From Pampinifervens sp037481935 (GTDB lineage: Bacteria; Aquificota; Aquificia; Aquificales; Aquificaceae), in assembly GCF_046159715.1 (NCBI RefSeq), contig NZ_JBJXCT010000009.1, positions 6,051-70,050 on the forward strand: DNA of 64,000 bases. The letters run 5' to 3'. Shown piece by piece: positions 56,769-64,000 of the stretch (its first letter is position 1; each line of letters opens with the position of its first letter). A model generated the notes under the pieces. The model worked only from the letters and a program-made list of their open reading frames with translations. It was not told the DNA's origin and did no database searches. The translations under genes were made by a program, and so were the position numbers.

Positions 56769-58135
56769 AGGTGCTTATACTTGCAGGGGGTAGTGGAACA
56801 AGATTGTGGCCCCTCTCTAGAGAAAAGCACCCCAAACAGTTTTTGAAACTCTTTGAAGGTAAGTCTTTTCTCAAACTAACTTATGAGCGGGCTCTAAGGC
56901 TCGTAGACCACAAGGACATAGTTATCGTAACTAACGAGGAATACCAGCACAAGGTTGTAAACGACCTGTATCCTTACGAGGGATACAGCGTTATTGTAGA
57001 GACTTACAGAAGAAATACGGGTCCGGCGGTTGCTCTTGGACTGCTATACATCAAGGAATTTTTGATGGTTGACGATGAAGAGGTTGTTGCAGTACTTGCT
57101 TCTGACCATCTCATAAAGCCCGAGGAGTCCTTCGTGGAATATATGAAGTTTGCAGAGGATATAGCCAAGGAGGGCTATCTGGTTACCTTTGGTGTAAAGC
57201 CCACGAGGCCAGAGGTCAACTTTGGATACATAAGGGCGGGAGGAACTATAGAGGAGTACGGGAGGCTTAAGGCTTACACAATAGATGAGTTTATCGAAAA
57301 GCCAGAGAGGGAAAGGGCGGAGAAAATGCTGAAGGAGGGCTTTTATTTCTGGAACTCGGGGAATTTTGTTTTCAAGCTGGGGGTTGTCTTTGACGAATAC
57401 AGGCTGAATGCTCCAGAAATATACGGCTTCATGCTGGAGGGTTATCACGGCTTTCTGGAAAACTACTCAAGGCTTCCAGATATATCCTTTGACTACATAG
57501 AAATGGAGAAAACAAAAAGGGGCGCTGTAGTTCCTATGGATATTTTCTGGAGTGACGTGGGCTCTTTTGACGGTCTTTATTCCATAATGGAGAAGGATGA
57601 AAGGGACAACGCCTGCGTGGGAAGGGGTATTTGCCTTGACAGTGAAGGTAATCTGGTATACAGCAACGGGAAACTTGTATGCCTTGTAGATATTCAGGAC
57701 ACCGTAGTGGTAGAGGACAGAGATGCAGTGTTGGTGATGAGGCGGGGAAGTGCCGCTAAGGTGAGAGATGTCGTCAGGCTTCTCAAAGAAAAGGGGCTCA
57801 GGGAGGCATACTATCATCTTGAGAAAAGCTACGAGTGGGGAACCGAACTCCTCTTAGAGTCCGGTGATGGTTACCGCATACATAAGGTGAGCATACTTCC
57901 CGGCAGGGGCACAGGTCTTCGTATGCACATGCATCACAGCAGGAGCTGGACGGTGCTCAGAGGCACCCTGCAGATAAGCATAGGAAGTGAGAAGTCCTAT
58001 TACACTTCTGGTGAATCCTTTCACGCATACAGAACTACTCCTTACAGTATAGAGAATACTGGTTTTATAGTGGCGGAGCTACTGCAGATTAGTATGGGTG
58101 AATACGTTGAAGATGAGGATATAATTTTCTTATAA
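56765..58135 (+). CDS. manC: Mannose-1-phosphate guanylyltransferase / mannose-6-phosphate isomerase
   Basis: The protein has 456 residues. The nucleotidyltransferase start is LAGGSGTRLWPLSREKHPKQ, with FIEKPERERAEKML and FWNSGNFVFK. The C-terminal part is a cupin with GRGTGLRMHMHHSRSWTVL, the isomerase module. It makes GDP-mannose for surface polysaccharides. GGAGG precedes it (AAGGAGGTAGGACT). It follows the broken exported gene with an ATGA overlap and precedes pdxJ by 8 bases. Confidence 0.95.
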   Translation: MKVLILAGGSGTRLWPLSREKHPKQFLKLFEGKSFLKLTYERALRLVDHKDIVIVTNEEYQHKVVNDLYPYEGYSVIVETYRRNTGPAVALGLLYIKEFLMVDDEEVVAVLASDHLIKPEESFVEYMKFAEDIAKEGYLVTFGVKPTRPEVNFGYIRAGGTIEEYGRLKAYTIDEFIEKPERERAEKMLKEGFYFWNSGNFVFKLGVVFDEYRLNAPEIYGFMLEGYHGFLENYSRLPDISFDYIEMEKTKRGAVVPMDIFWSDVGSFDGLYSIMEKDERDNACVGRGICLDSEGNLVYSNGKLVCLVDIQDTVVVEDRDAVLVMRRGSAAKVRDVVRLLKEKGLREAYYHLEKSYEWGTELLLESGDGYRIHKVSILPGRGTGLRMHMHHSRSWTVLRGTLQISIGSEKSYYTSGESFHAYRTTPYSIENTGFIVAELLQISMGEYVEDEDIIFL

Positions 58136-58143
58136 GGACCTTC

Positions 58144-58872
58144 ATGAGGCTTGGTGTAAACATAGACCATGTGGCAACTCTCAGACAGGCAAGGAAAACC
58201 TTTGAGCCAAGTCCTCTTTTTGCAGCGCTGATAGCCCAGCAGGCGGGGGCAGACCAGATAACCCTTCACCTGAGAGAAGACAGAAGACATATACAGGAAG
58301 AGGACCTACAGCTCATAAAGAGAGCGGTGCATATTCCCGTAAACCTTGAAATGGCTCCCACAGAGGAGATGAAAAACATAGCCATGAAGGTAAAGCCAAA
58401 CAGGATAACCCTTGTGCCAGAAAGAAGGGAAGAGATAACCACAGAAGGTGGGCTGAACGTGGTGAGCATGGAAGAATACCTGAAGGAATACCTGAAGGAT
58501 TTTAAAGTTGCATGTATAGAGGTATCTCTCTTCATAGAGCCTGAGGAGGCTCAGCTTTACGCAAGCAAGAACGTGGGCGCTGATGCCGTGGAGCTCCATA
58601 CTGGAAAGTATGCAAATCTCTTTAACGCCCACCGTCTGCAGGAGGCTCTTGATGAGCTCAAAAGGCTCAAGGACGCAGGCCTCATGGCTAAATCTCTTGG
58701 GCTGAGGGTTTATGCAGGTCACGGGCTCACTTACAAGAATACTCCTCTTCTCGTAAGGGAGCTATCAGGCGTTGTGGAAGAGCTGAATGTGGGGCATTCT
58801 ATAGTTTCCAATGCCCTTCTCTGGGGTATGGAGAGGGCAGTTGAAGAGTTCTTGAAGCTCATGAGGCTCTGA
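58144..58872 (+). CDS. pdxJ: Pyridoxine 5'-phosphate synthase
   Basis: PdxJ makes pyridoxine 5'-phosphate from 1-deoxyxylulose 5-phosphate and 3-amino-2-oxopropyl phosphate. The protein has 242 residues with LGVNIDHVATLRQARKT, ITLHLREDRRHIQEEDL, NLEMAPTEEM, LVPERREEITTEGG and VYAGHGLTYKNT. This is the DXP-dependent route to vitamin B6. The length is standard. It lies 8 bases after manC; the downstream coiled-coil gene has its own -10 box. Confidence 0.97.
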   Translation: MRLGVNIDHVATLRQARKTFEPSPLFAALIAQQAGADQITLHLREDRRHIQEEDLQLIKRAVHIPVNLEMAPTEEMKNIAMKVKPNRITLVPERREEITTEGGLNVVSMEEYLKEYLKDFKVACIEVSLFIEPEEAQLYASKNVGADAVELHTGKYANLFNAHRLQEALDELKRLKDAGLMAKSLGLRVYAGHGLTYKNTPLLVRELSGVVEELNVGHSIVSNALLWGMERAVEEFLKLMRL

Positions 58873-58887
58873 GATATATTTAAAAGC

Positions 58888-59145
58888 ATGAAAGACAAGG
58901 AAGAAGTCAGGCAGGAGAGCCTTGAGGAACAGGTGGAGGAGCTCAGAAGGGATATGTTCAGGTTTTTTGAGCTCTTACTCCCTCCAAAAGAGGTCAGGAG
59001 GGAGGTTATGAAAAATCTCTACACTATGGAGCTTTCCTTCTGGAAGATAATCAAAACTCTTGTGGACTACGAAGTTGGAAAGCTTGAAAACAGAATAGAA
59101 GGAAAGGAAAAAAGGGAAAAGGTAAAGAAGATAGAGGTGGAGTAA
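58888..59145 (+). CDS. Small charged coiled-coil protein
   Basis: The protein has 85 residues and is extremely charged, with a heptad-like pattern (EEQVEELRRDMFRFFELLL) and a lysine/glutamate tail. No family is recognised, although a scaffold role for the next membrane protein is conceivable. TATATT at 58875-58880 lies 7 bases before the ATG without Shine-Dalgarno. Confidence 0.6.
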   Translation: MKDKEEVRQESLEEQVEELRRDMFRFFELLLPPKEVRREVMKNLYTMELSFWKIIKTLVDYEVGKLENRIEGKEKREKVKKIEVE

Positions 59146-59154
59146 AATATTTAT

Positions 59155-60006
59155 GTGCTGAGGGACGTCGGTCTTATATTTCTTGGATTAAGGGTTCTTC
59201 TGTTTGCTTTCTTCCTTGCCCTTTCCGTGGGTAAGCCAGCTTCGCATCAGGCTCTTGTGGTAATTCCCTCTGTCCTCTACCTTATCCTTGCCATGTATGT
59301 ATTTCTCTATCCTGGCAGGCTGAAACTTTTCAAAAATTACGGAGACCTGGCTTTCCTTCCTTTGCTTGTTCTTCTCTTGGGTCAGAAGGAAGCCATACTC
59401 GCCCTTTTTGCACCAGTAGCTCTTTACACCAGCAGGAGGGTCTTTGAGGGAATTCTGTTCCTCTGGCTCCTTGTAGGCTTTGGCTTTTACTATTACGGTG
59501 CATGGGGCTTTGCCCTTCTGCCTGCCTTATTTGCCCTTTTCATAGCATCCATGCATCCAGACCTTGTGGAGGCTCTGAAAAAAGAGAGGTTTTACATAAA
59601 GAACCTGAGAAGGTCATACTCTAGACTTACAAGGGAGTATGCAAGGCTTGAGGCCTCTTCACAGAGTGCAGGCGGAGCTGGAATACTTCTTGACCAGCTT
59701 ATGAACAGCAACAACCTCCATGAATATCTCACCAATATCAAGGAGAAGTTTGAGCTCAAAACCATAAGCATAACACCTCTACAGGCAAACCTTTTCAGAG
59801 AACCTCTTATTGACAGGACAAACTGCTGTCTGCATGTGCCTGTAAAACTTGAAAAGGGGGAGGTCAATGTTTCTTTCTACTTCAGCAACCCCTTACATCT
59901 CTACGATAAGGAGTTGCTCAAGACCCTTGAAAGGGCAGGAAAGCTTATAAATTTATACATTGAGGGTCTTGAAGAAAGACCCCAGACAAAGGTTATAGCA
60001 GTGTGA
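59155..60006 (+). CDS. Membrane protein with coiled coil and GAF-like cytosolic domain
   Basis: The protein has 283 residues. Five or six helices span residues 5-130, followed by a coiled coil (about 136-165) and a C-terminal alpha/beta domain (about 170-283) that could be GAF-like (DRTNCCLHVPVKLEKGEVNVSFYFSNP). This is the layout of a sensor without an output kinase. The start is a GTG with TAAAAT at 59143-59148, 6 bases upstream. No family is recognised. Confidence 0.65.
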   Translation: MLRDVGLIFLGLRVLLFAFFLALSVGKPASHQALVVIPSVLYLILAMYVFLYPGRLKLFKNYGDLAFLPLLVLLLGQKEAILALFAPVALYTSRRVFEGILFLWLLVGFGFYYYGAWGFALLPALFALFIASMHPDLVEALKKERFYIKNLRRSYSRLTREYARLEASSQSAGGAGILLDQLMNSNNLHEYLTNIKEKFELKTISITPLQANLFREPLIDRTNCCLHVPVKLEKGEVNVSFYFSNPLHLYDKELLKTLERAGKLINLYIEGLEERPQTKVIAV

Positions 60007-60015
60007 GGTGATGAA

Positions 60016-60600
60016 ATGAGAGCGGTAGAAGAGAAGGAAGAACTTCTTGACCTTACGGGGCTTATGTGTCCACTGCCCGTTGTTATGACCTCTGAGAAAA
60101 TGAAGAGGCTGGCCGAAGGGCAGAAGCTTACAGTTATATCTACTGACCCGGGTTTTGAAAGAGACATAATGAGCTGGTGTAGCCAGACGGGCAACGAGCT
60201 TCTCAGCCTGAAAAGGGAAGAGGGTAAAGTGGTTGCGGTTCTGAGAAAGAGGTCTGAAGCTATAGAGCCTTCCATCCTCTACTGGATTAAGTTTCATGCA
60301 CTTGGTGTAAAACTGCACATAAGGCACATACTCATGGAGCTCAACCCCTTTACTGAAAAGCCGGACCACTTTATAACCTTCAGCGCCATATCGGAGGGCA
60401 CAAGGGCGGAGAAATACCTCAGGGGCAGGGCCAAGCTTATACCCATACCTGACGAGATAGACCCCAGATGCGGCGTGGTGCTTGCAGTTCATGGCTACCA
60501 GAAGGCAAGGGACATATACGAAGAGCTTATGAAAGAAGGCTTTGGTGTGGAGGCTATTTATAAGAAAGAGGGCAAGGAATACAGGAGGGTTTATCCATAG
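60016..60600 (+). CDS. TusA-like sulfur carrier fused to DUF3343
   Basis: The protein has 194 residues. Residues 10-78 are a TusA/SirA domain with LDLTGLMCPLPVVMTSEKMK; the CPxP cysteine is Cys18. Residues 115-185 match DUF3343: FSAISEGTRAEKYL and IPIPDEIDPRCGVVLAVHG (Cys152 in the RCG motif). TusA carries persulfide; DUF3343 proteins are often near TusA/YedF and selenium genes. A combined persulfide or selenium carrier is inferred. GAGGTG precedes the ATG and trpC starts 2 bases after the stop. Confidence 0.8.
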   Translation: MRAVEEKEELLDLTGLMCPLPVVMTSEKMKRLAEGQKLTVISTDPGFERDIMSWCSQTGNELLSLKREEGKVVAVLRKRSEAIEPSILYWIKFHALGVKLHIRHILMELNPFTEKPDHFITFSAISEGTRAEKYLRGRAKLIPIPDEIDPRCGVVLAVHGYQKARDIYEELMKEGFGVEAIYKKEGKEYRRVYP

Positions 60601-60602
60601 GG

Positions 60603-61376
60603 GTGCTGGAAGAGATAATTCAGCATAAGAAGAGTGAGATAAGAAAAGACCCAGATTATGTCAGGAGGCTGGAAGACCTAGCTGGGTTGAGGGAAGAAAT
60701 CTATTCCTTTGAAAAAGCTCTTACCTCCTGCAGGACAAGGATAATAGCGGAAGTCAAGAAATCTTCACCCTCCGAGGGGAAAATAAAGGATATACCCGCA
60801 AAGGAACAGGCAAAGTTGTATGGGGAGGCTGGTGCTGTTGCCATATCTGTGCTTACAGACAGAAGGTTTTTCAGTGGCTCTCTTGAAGACCTCCTTGAGG
60901 TCAGAAAAAGCGTTAATCTCCCCCTTCTCAGGAAGGATTTTATCCTTGACCCGGTGCAGGTTCTTGAAGCCAAAGCCTATGGCGCAGACATTGTGCTGTT
61001 CATAGTCAGGGTTCTGGAGGAGAAGCTCCTGAAGGACCTTCTTGATTACTCTAAGGAGCTAGGACTCTCTCACCTGGTGGAGGTCTTCAGCCTCCAGGAG
61101 TCAGAGAGGGCTCTCACAGCAGGTGCTGATATAATAGGCATAAACAACAGAGACCTTGACACGCTCAGAGTAGACATAAGTCTTTCAGAAAAACTTGCTC
61201 CAAGGATAAAGGAGATGGGTGCAAGGTTTGTAATAGCGGAAAGTGGCATAGAAAACAGAGAGCAGGTGCTGAGGCTCGAAAACCTTGGCGTAGACGCCTT
61301 CCTTGTGGGAACAAGCCTCATGAAAAGCAAAGACCCTGTAAAAAAGCTCAGGGAGCTTATGGGTTATAATTTTTGA
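60603..61376 (+). CDS. trpC: Indole-3-glycerol phosphate synthase
   Basis: TrpC closes the indole ring in tryptophan synthesis. The protein has 257 residues with RIIAEVKKSSPSEGKI (catalytic lysine), ISVLTDRRFFSGSLEDL, LPLLRKDFILDPVQVLEA, IGINNRDLDTLRVD and VIAESGIENREQV. It starts with GTG. It is separated from other trp genes, as is common in Aquificales, and follows the TusA fusion by 2 bases. Confidence 0.97.
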   Translation: MLEEIIQHKKSEIRKDPDYVRRLEDLAGLREEIYSFEKALTSCRTRIIAEVKKSSPSEGKIKDIPAKEQAKLYGEAGAVAISVLTDRRFFSGSLEDLLEVRKSVNLPLLRKDFILDPVQVLEAKAYGADIVLFIVRVLEEKLLKDLLDYSKELGLSHLVEVFSLQESERALTAGADIIGINNRDLDTLRVDISLSEKLAPRIKEMGARFVIAESGIENREQVLRLENLGVDAFLVGTSLMKSKDPVKKLRELMGYNF

Positions 61377-61390
61377 AAGGAGGTAAACCT

Positions 61391-61723
61391 GTGAAAAACA
61401 CCCTTGACCTCAATCTCATGGAAGAGTTATCAAACTTAGAATTTTTCGTAGTTAAGGCCCCTGTCAACAGTCAGGACTTCTGGAAAGAATGGCAGGAAAA
61501 GTATTCAAGAGCTTTTGTTTCAAGGATAGCGGTAAAAAAATTACTCAAAACAAGAAAGCTCGGCTACGAAGAAATAAAAAGATACAGGGCAATGCTGGAG
61601 GTTTACGAAGATGTGGTCTTTTACCTTGAGAATCTGAAAAGGCTTGCCCTTAACCTCAGGGGCGTGCTTGAGGTCAGCGAAAGTCCAGAATTTGATGACG
61701 AGGATATAGACTTTGACCTTTAA
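61391..61723 (+). CDS. Small uncharacterised helical protein
   Basis: The protein has 110 residues. The GTG at 61391 is preferred because AAAGGAGG lies 7 bases before it; the in-frame TTG at 61373 would contain that ribosome site. The body is helical and basic (RIAVKKLLKTRKLGYEEIKR) and the tail is very acidic (EFDDEDIDFDL). I recognise no family. It lies between trpC and pgk in one operon. Confidence 0.65.
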   Translation: MKNTLDLNLMEELSNLEFFVVKAPVNSQDFWKEWQEKYSRAFVSRIAVKKLLKTRKLGYEEIKRYRAMLEVYEDVVFYLENLKRLALNLRGVLEVSESPEFDDEDIDFDL

Positions 61724-61734
61724 GGAGGTCTGGT

Positions 61735-62925
61735 ATGCCTTTCAGGAAAAAGACCCTCAGAGATGTAGACCTCAGGGGCAAAAGGGTGCTTGTGAGAGTG
61801 GACTTTAATGTGCCCATGGATGAGCTGGGAAACATTGAGGACGACACCAGAATTAGAGCAAGCCTTCCCACCATAGACTATCTGCTGGATGCCAGGGCAA
61901 AGATAATTCTCATGTCTCACCTTGGAAGACCAAAGGGGAGGGATGAAAAGCTCAGTCTTGCACCAGTTGCAAAGAGACTCTCAAGATATCTCAACAGAGA
62001 GGTAAAGGTTCTTCCTGATTGTGTGGGTGAAGAAGTGGAGAGGGAAGTGTTCAGCATGAAAGAAGGAGAGGTGGTGCTTCTGGAAAACCTGAGGTTTCAT
62101 GAAGGGGAAAGCAAGGGGAGTGAGGAGTTTGCCAAAAATCTTGCAAGGCTAGGAGAAGTCTACGTGAGCGACGCTTTTGGCACATGTCATAGAAAGCACG
62201 CCTCTGTGTATCTCGTTCCACAGCTTTTAAAGCCTGCAGTTATGGGCTTTCTCCTTGAGAAAGAGATAGGCTACTTTGAAAAGGCTATGGTGAACCCCCA
62301 GAGGCCTGTGGTTGCCATAATAGGAGGTGCCAAGGTCTCCTCCAAGCTTGGCATAATAAAGAACCTTTTAAAGAGGGTTGACAAGCTTTTCATAGGCGGT
62401 GCTATGGCTTTTACCTTCATAAAGGCTATGGGCTACAGGGTGGGTGGCTCTCTTGTGGAGGAGGAGCTAATTCCCACTGCAAGGGACATAATGGAGGTAG
62501 CAAGAAAGCTTGATGTGAGCTTATATCTTCCTGTGGACTTTGTCACAGGAAAGGAAATCTCAGACAACACGCCCACAAGGGTTGTCCCTTGGCAGGAGAT
62601 ACCCGATGGATGGATGGGTCTTGATATAGGACCCGTTTCTGTGGGGCTTCTGAAGGAAATAGTGGCGGACGCCCAGACCATAATATGGAACGGTCCCATG
62701 GGTGTGTTTGAGCTTGACAGGTTCAAGGATGGAACTTACGAAACCGCCAAACTCCTTGCCCAGTCGCCCGCACTTACCATAGCAGGTGGTGGTGATACGG
62801 ACCACGCCATTCATAGGGCAGGGGTTTACAACGCCATAGACTTTGTCTCTACTGGGGGCGGTGCCTTCCTTGAGCTTCTTGAGGGCAACAGCCTACCCTG
62901 CATAGAAGTGCTGGACGATGCATGA
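61735..62925 (+). CDS. pgk: Phosphoglycerate kinase
   Basis: Pgk interconverts 1,3-bisphosphoglycerate and 3-phosphoglycerate. The protein has 396 residues with the signature RVLVRVDFNVPMDELGNIED, SHLGRPKG, DCVGEEV, AIIGGAKVSSKLGII and WNGPMGVFE with GGGDTDHAI. In an autotroph it mainly works towards gluconeogenesis. AAGGAGG precedes the ATG. The suhB start overlaps its end by 8 bases. Confidence 0.97.
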   Translation: MPFRKKTLRDVDLRGKRVLVRVDFNVPMDELGNIEDDTRIRASLPTIDYLLDARAKIILMSHLGRPKGRDEKLSLAPVAKRLSRYLNREVKVLPDCVGEEVEREVFSMKEGEVVLLENLRFHEGESKGSEEFAKNLARLGEVYVSDAFGTCHRKHASVYLVPQLLKPAVMGFLLEKEIGYFEKAMVNPQRPVVAIIGGAKVSSKLGIIKNLLKRVDKLFIGGAMAFTFIKAMGYRVGGSLVEEELIPTARDIMEVARKLDVSLYLPVDFVTGKEISDNTPTRVVPWQEIPDGWMGLDIGPVSVGLLKEIVADAQTIIWNGPMGVFELDRFKDGTYETAKLLAQSPALTIAGGGDTDHAIHRAGVYNAIDFVSTGGGAFLELLEGNSLPCIEVLDDA

Positions 62926-63718
62926 ACTTGAGCTATTTCTGAAAGTGGCAAAGGAGGCAAGCCTTCTGGGCGGACAGGTGCTCAAAGAGTTTTACAGAAG
63001 GGAGGATAACCCGGTAATGGAGAAGGGGGAAAAGGACATATACAGCCTTGCGGACAAACTTTCTGAAGAAAGGATAAGGGAACACATAGGCAGGTATCTG
63101 CCGGACCATCTGGTAGTAGGAGAAGAGGACGGTGGCTCTGCAGATGGTGACTATGTATGGTATATAGACCCACTGGACGGAACCAAGAACTTCGTGGCGG
63201 GCTTTCCCATCTTTGGAACATCAGTGGGGCTTTTATACAGAGGAAGACCTCTGGTGGGGGCTGTCTACCTGCCTGTTTTTGATAGCCTTTACTGGGCGGT
63301 GGACAGTGGTGGAGCATTCAAAAACGGGAAACCCATAGGCGTAAAGCAGAAAGGCCAGCTAAAGCAGTGTTATGTTGCCTACGGCTATCCTTCAAGGGCA
63401 AAGAGGGACCTTAACTCCTACTGGAACATATTCAGGGAAGTCTTTGATAAAGTGGGTGCCATGAGAAGACCGGGAGCTGCGGCGGTAGATCTGTGCCTTC
63501 TTGCGGAGGGTGTTTTTGATGGTCTTCTGGAATTTGAACTTAACCCGTGGGATGTGGTTGCGGGCTCTCTTATAGCAAAGGAAGCGGGCGCAAGAGTAGC
63601 TCTAACAAAGGGCTTTTCCATGGGAACTGATGTGTATGCGGGCAATGAAATGTGCTTTACCTTTATAGAAAAAGTCCTTAAATTAAACCTTGAGGAGTTT
63701 CATGAGCTTAGTCTATAA
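62918..63718 (+). CDS. Inositol-phosphatase-family (SuhB/FBPase IV-like) phosphatase
   Basis: The protein has 266 residues. Metal-binding motifs are GEEDGG, YIDPLDGTKNFVAGFPIFG (WxDPxDGTxNF class) and ELNPWDVVAGSLIAKEAGA. Such enzymes hydrolyse inositol monophosphate, fructose 1,6-bisphosphate or adenylyl sulfate phosphates. Next to pgk, a gluconeogenic fructose-bisphosphatase role is plausible but not proven. It overlaps pgk and also the downstream Uma2 gene (63702). Confidence 0.9.
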   Translation: MHELELFLKVAKEASLLGGQVLKEFYRREDNPVMEKGEKDIYSLADKLSEERIREHIGRYLPDHLVVGEEDGGSADGDYVWYIDPLDGTKNFVAGFPIFGTSVGLLYRGRPLVGAVYLPVFDSLYWAVDSGGAFKNGKPIGVKQKGQLKQCYVAYGYPSRAKRDLNSYWNIFREVFDKVGAMRRPGAAAVDLCLLAEGVFDGLLEFELNPWDVVAGSLIAKEAGARVALTKGFSMGTDVYAGNEMCFTFIEKVLKLNLEEFHELSL

Positions 63719-64000
63719 GCACAGACCCCACTACACGGTGGAGGATTACGAAAAATGGCAGGGAGACTGGGAGCTGGTTGAAGGTATGCCCTACGCCATG
63801 GCCTCGCCAAGGCCAATTAATCAATACCTTCTGGGAATTCTTGTGGAAATTCTTCGCCTATCATTGAGAGAATGTCCTGAATGCAAGGTTTATGCTGAAC
63901 TTGACTGGTTTATCTCCTTCGATACGGTTATAAGGCCTGACCTCATGGTGCTGTGCGGAGAGATTCCTGAAAGGGTAGAAAGACCTCCAGAAATGGTTGT
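63702..64000 (+). CDS. Uma2-family (DUF820) putative endonuclease (N-terminal part)
   Basis: The gene runs off the right edge; I read 99 codons. It opens MSLVYKHRPHYTVEDYEKW and WELVEGMPYAMASPRPINQY, then YAELDWFISFDTVIRPDLMV with the D-x(n)-PD motif of the PD-(D/E)XK Uma2 fold. The family is widespread in cyanobacteria and thermophiles, and its substrate is not established. The ATG lies inside the end of the phosphatase gene (17-base overlap). Confidence 0.82.
   Translation, partial: MSLVYKHRPHYTVEDYEKWQGDWELVEGMPYAMASPRPINQYLLGILVEILRLSLRECPECKVYAELDWFISFDTVIRPDLMVLCGEIPERVERPPEMV

Overview
The window looks like a stretch of chromosome from a thermophilic, chemolithoautotrophic member of the Aquificaceae (Hydrogenobacter/Thermocrinis type). 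This rests on inference from gene content: a short stand-alone citryl-CoA lyase of the Hydrogenobacter reductive TCA type, PolA-type 5'-3' exonuclease as a separate gene, lysine/glutamate/arginine-rich proteins with heavy ATA and AGG/AGA codon use, functionally mixed operons, and genes that almost touch or overlap. No rRNA, tRNA, insertion sequence, prophage or CRISPR repeat array was seen.

Layout. 1-2.4 kb: the edge of a type I-B-like CRISPR-Cas locus (cas5 cut by the window edge, cas7, divergent cas6). 2.4-9.4 kb: purK, an orphan PAS histidine kinase, ribBA, an MsbA-like ABC exporter, lpxI, folE and a PsiE-like membrane protein. 9.4-21.1 kb: an A-type Fe-S carrier, a folP-cdaA-ybbR operon, an Sdh/Frd Fe-S subunit with flgA and a Nudix gene, a glcD-like oxidase with a degenerate hydrolase, the ppiD-ccl-psiE operon, a DksA-type factor and an iron-type alcohol dehydrogenase. 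21.1-31.9 kb: a half-size sulfur-oxygenase-reductase-like protein, a PTPS-III protein, a PHP protein, trpS, motAB, a sugar aminotransferase, a very unusual lipoate ligase/DUF116/CdhB-like fusion, a BASS/ACR3 transporter, argH and lapA. 31.9-32.35 kb is the largest non-coding gap and holds a candidate structured RNA. 32.3-43 kb: flgF, exonuclease, thiE, fur, a lytic transglycosylase, ykuK, speE, rsmA, yaaA, a GT2 enzyme, a LysR regulator, mtnP, nth and an EAL protein. 43-51 kb: metE, tkt, a TatD/radical-SAM fusion, PAP2, a GT39-type glycosyltransferase and queF. 51-58 kb: a transglutaminase/HD/unknown operon, a broken exported gene and manC. 58-64 kb: pdxJ, a membrane sensor-like protein, a TusA-DUF3343 fusion, trpC, pgk, suhB and the start of a Uma2-type gene.

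How the genes fit together. Carbon fixation (ccl, the Sdh/Frd subunit, pgk, tkt), pterin/folate synthesis (folE, a PTPS-III that probably replaces folB, folP), polyamine and methylthioadenosine salvage (speE, mtnP, metE), envelope biogenesis (lpxI, MsbA-like, GT39, PAP2) and motility (flgA, motAB, flgF) are scattered rather than clustered. Three proteins point to sulfur chemistry: the SOR-like protein, the lipoate-ligase fusion and the TusA-DUF3343 fusion. These are the most original items in the window. A recurrent promoter pattern is also visible: many first genes have a TATAAT-like hexamer 6-8 bases before the start codon and no Shine-Dalgarno, which suggests widespread leaderless transcripts. 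Internal operon genes instead use GGAGG-type sites or ATGA/GTGA stop-start overlaps.
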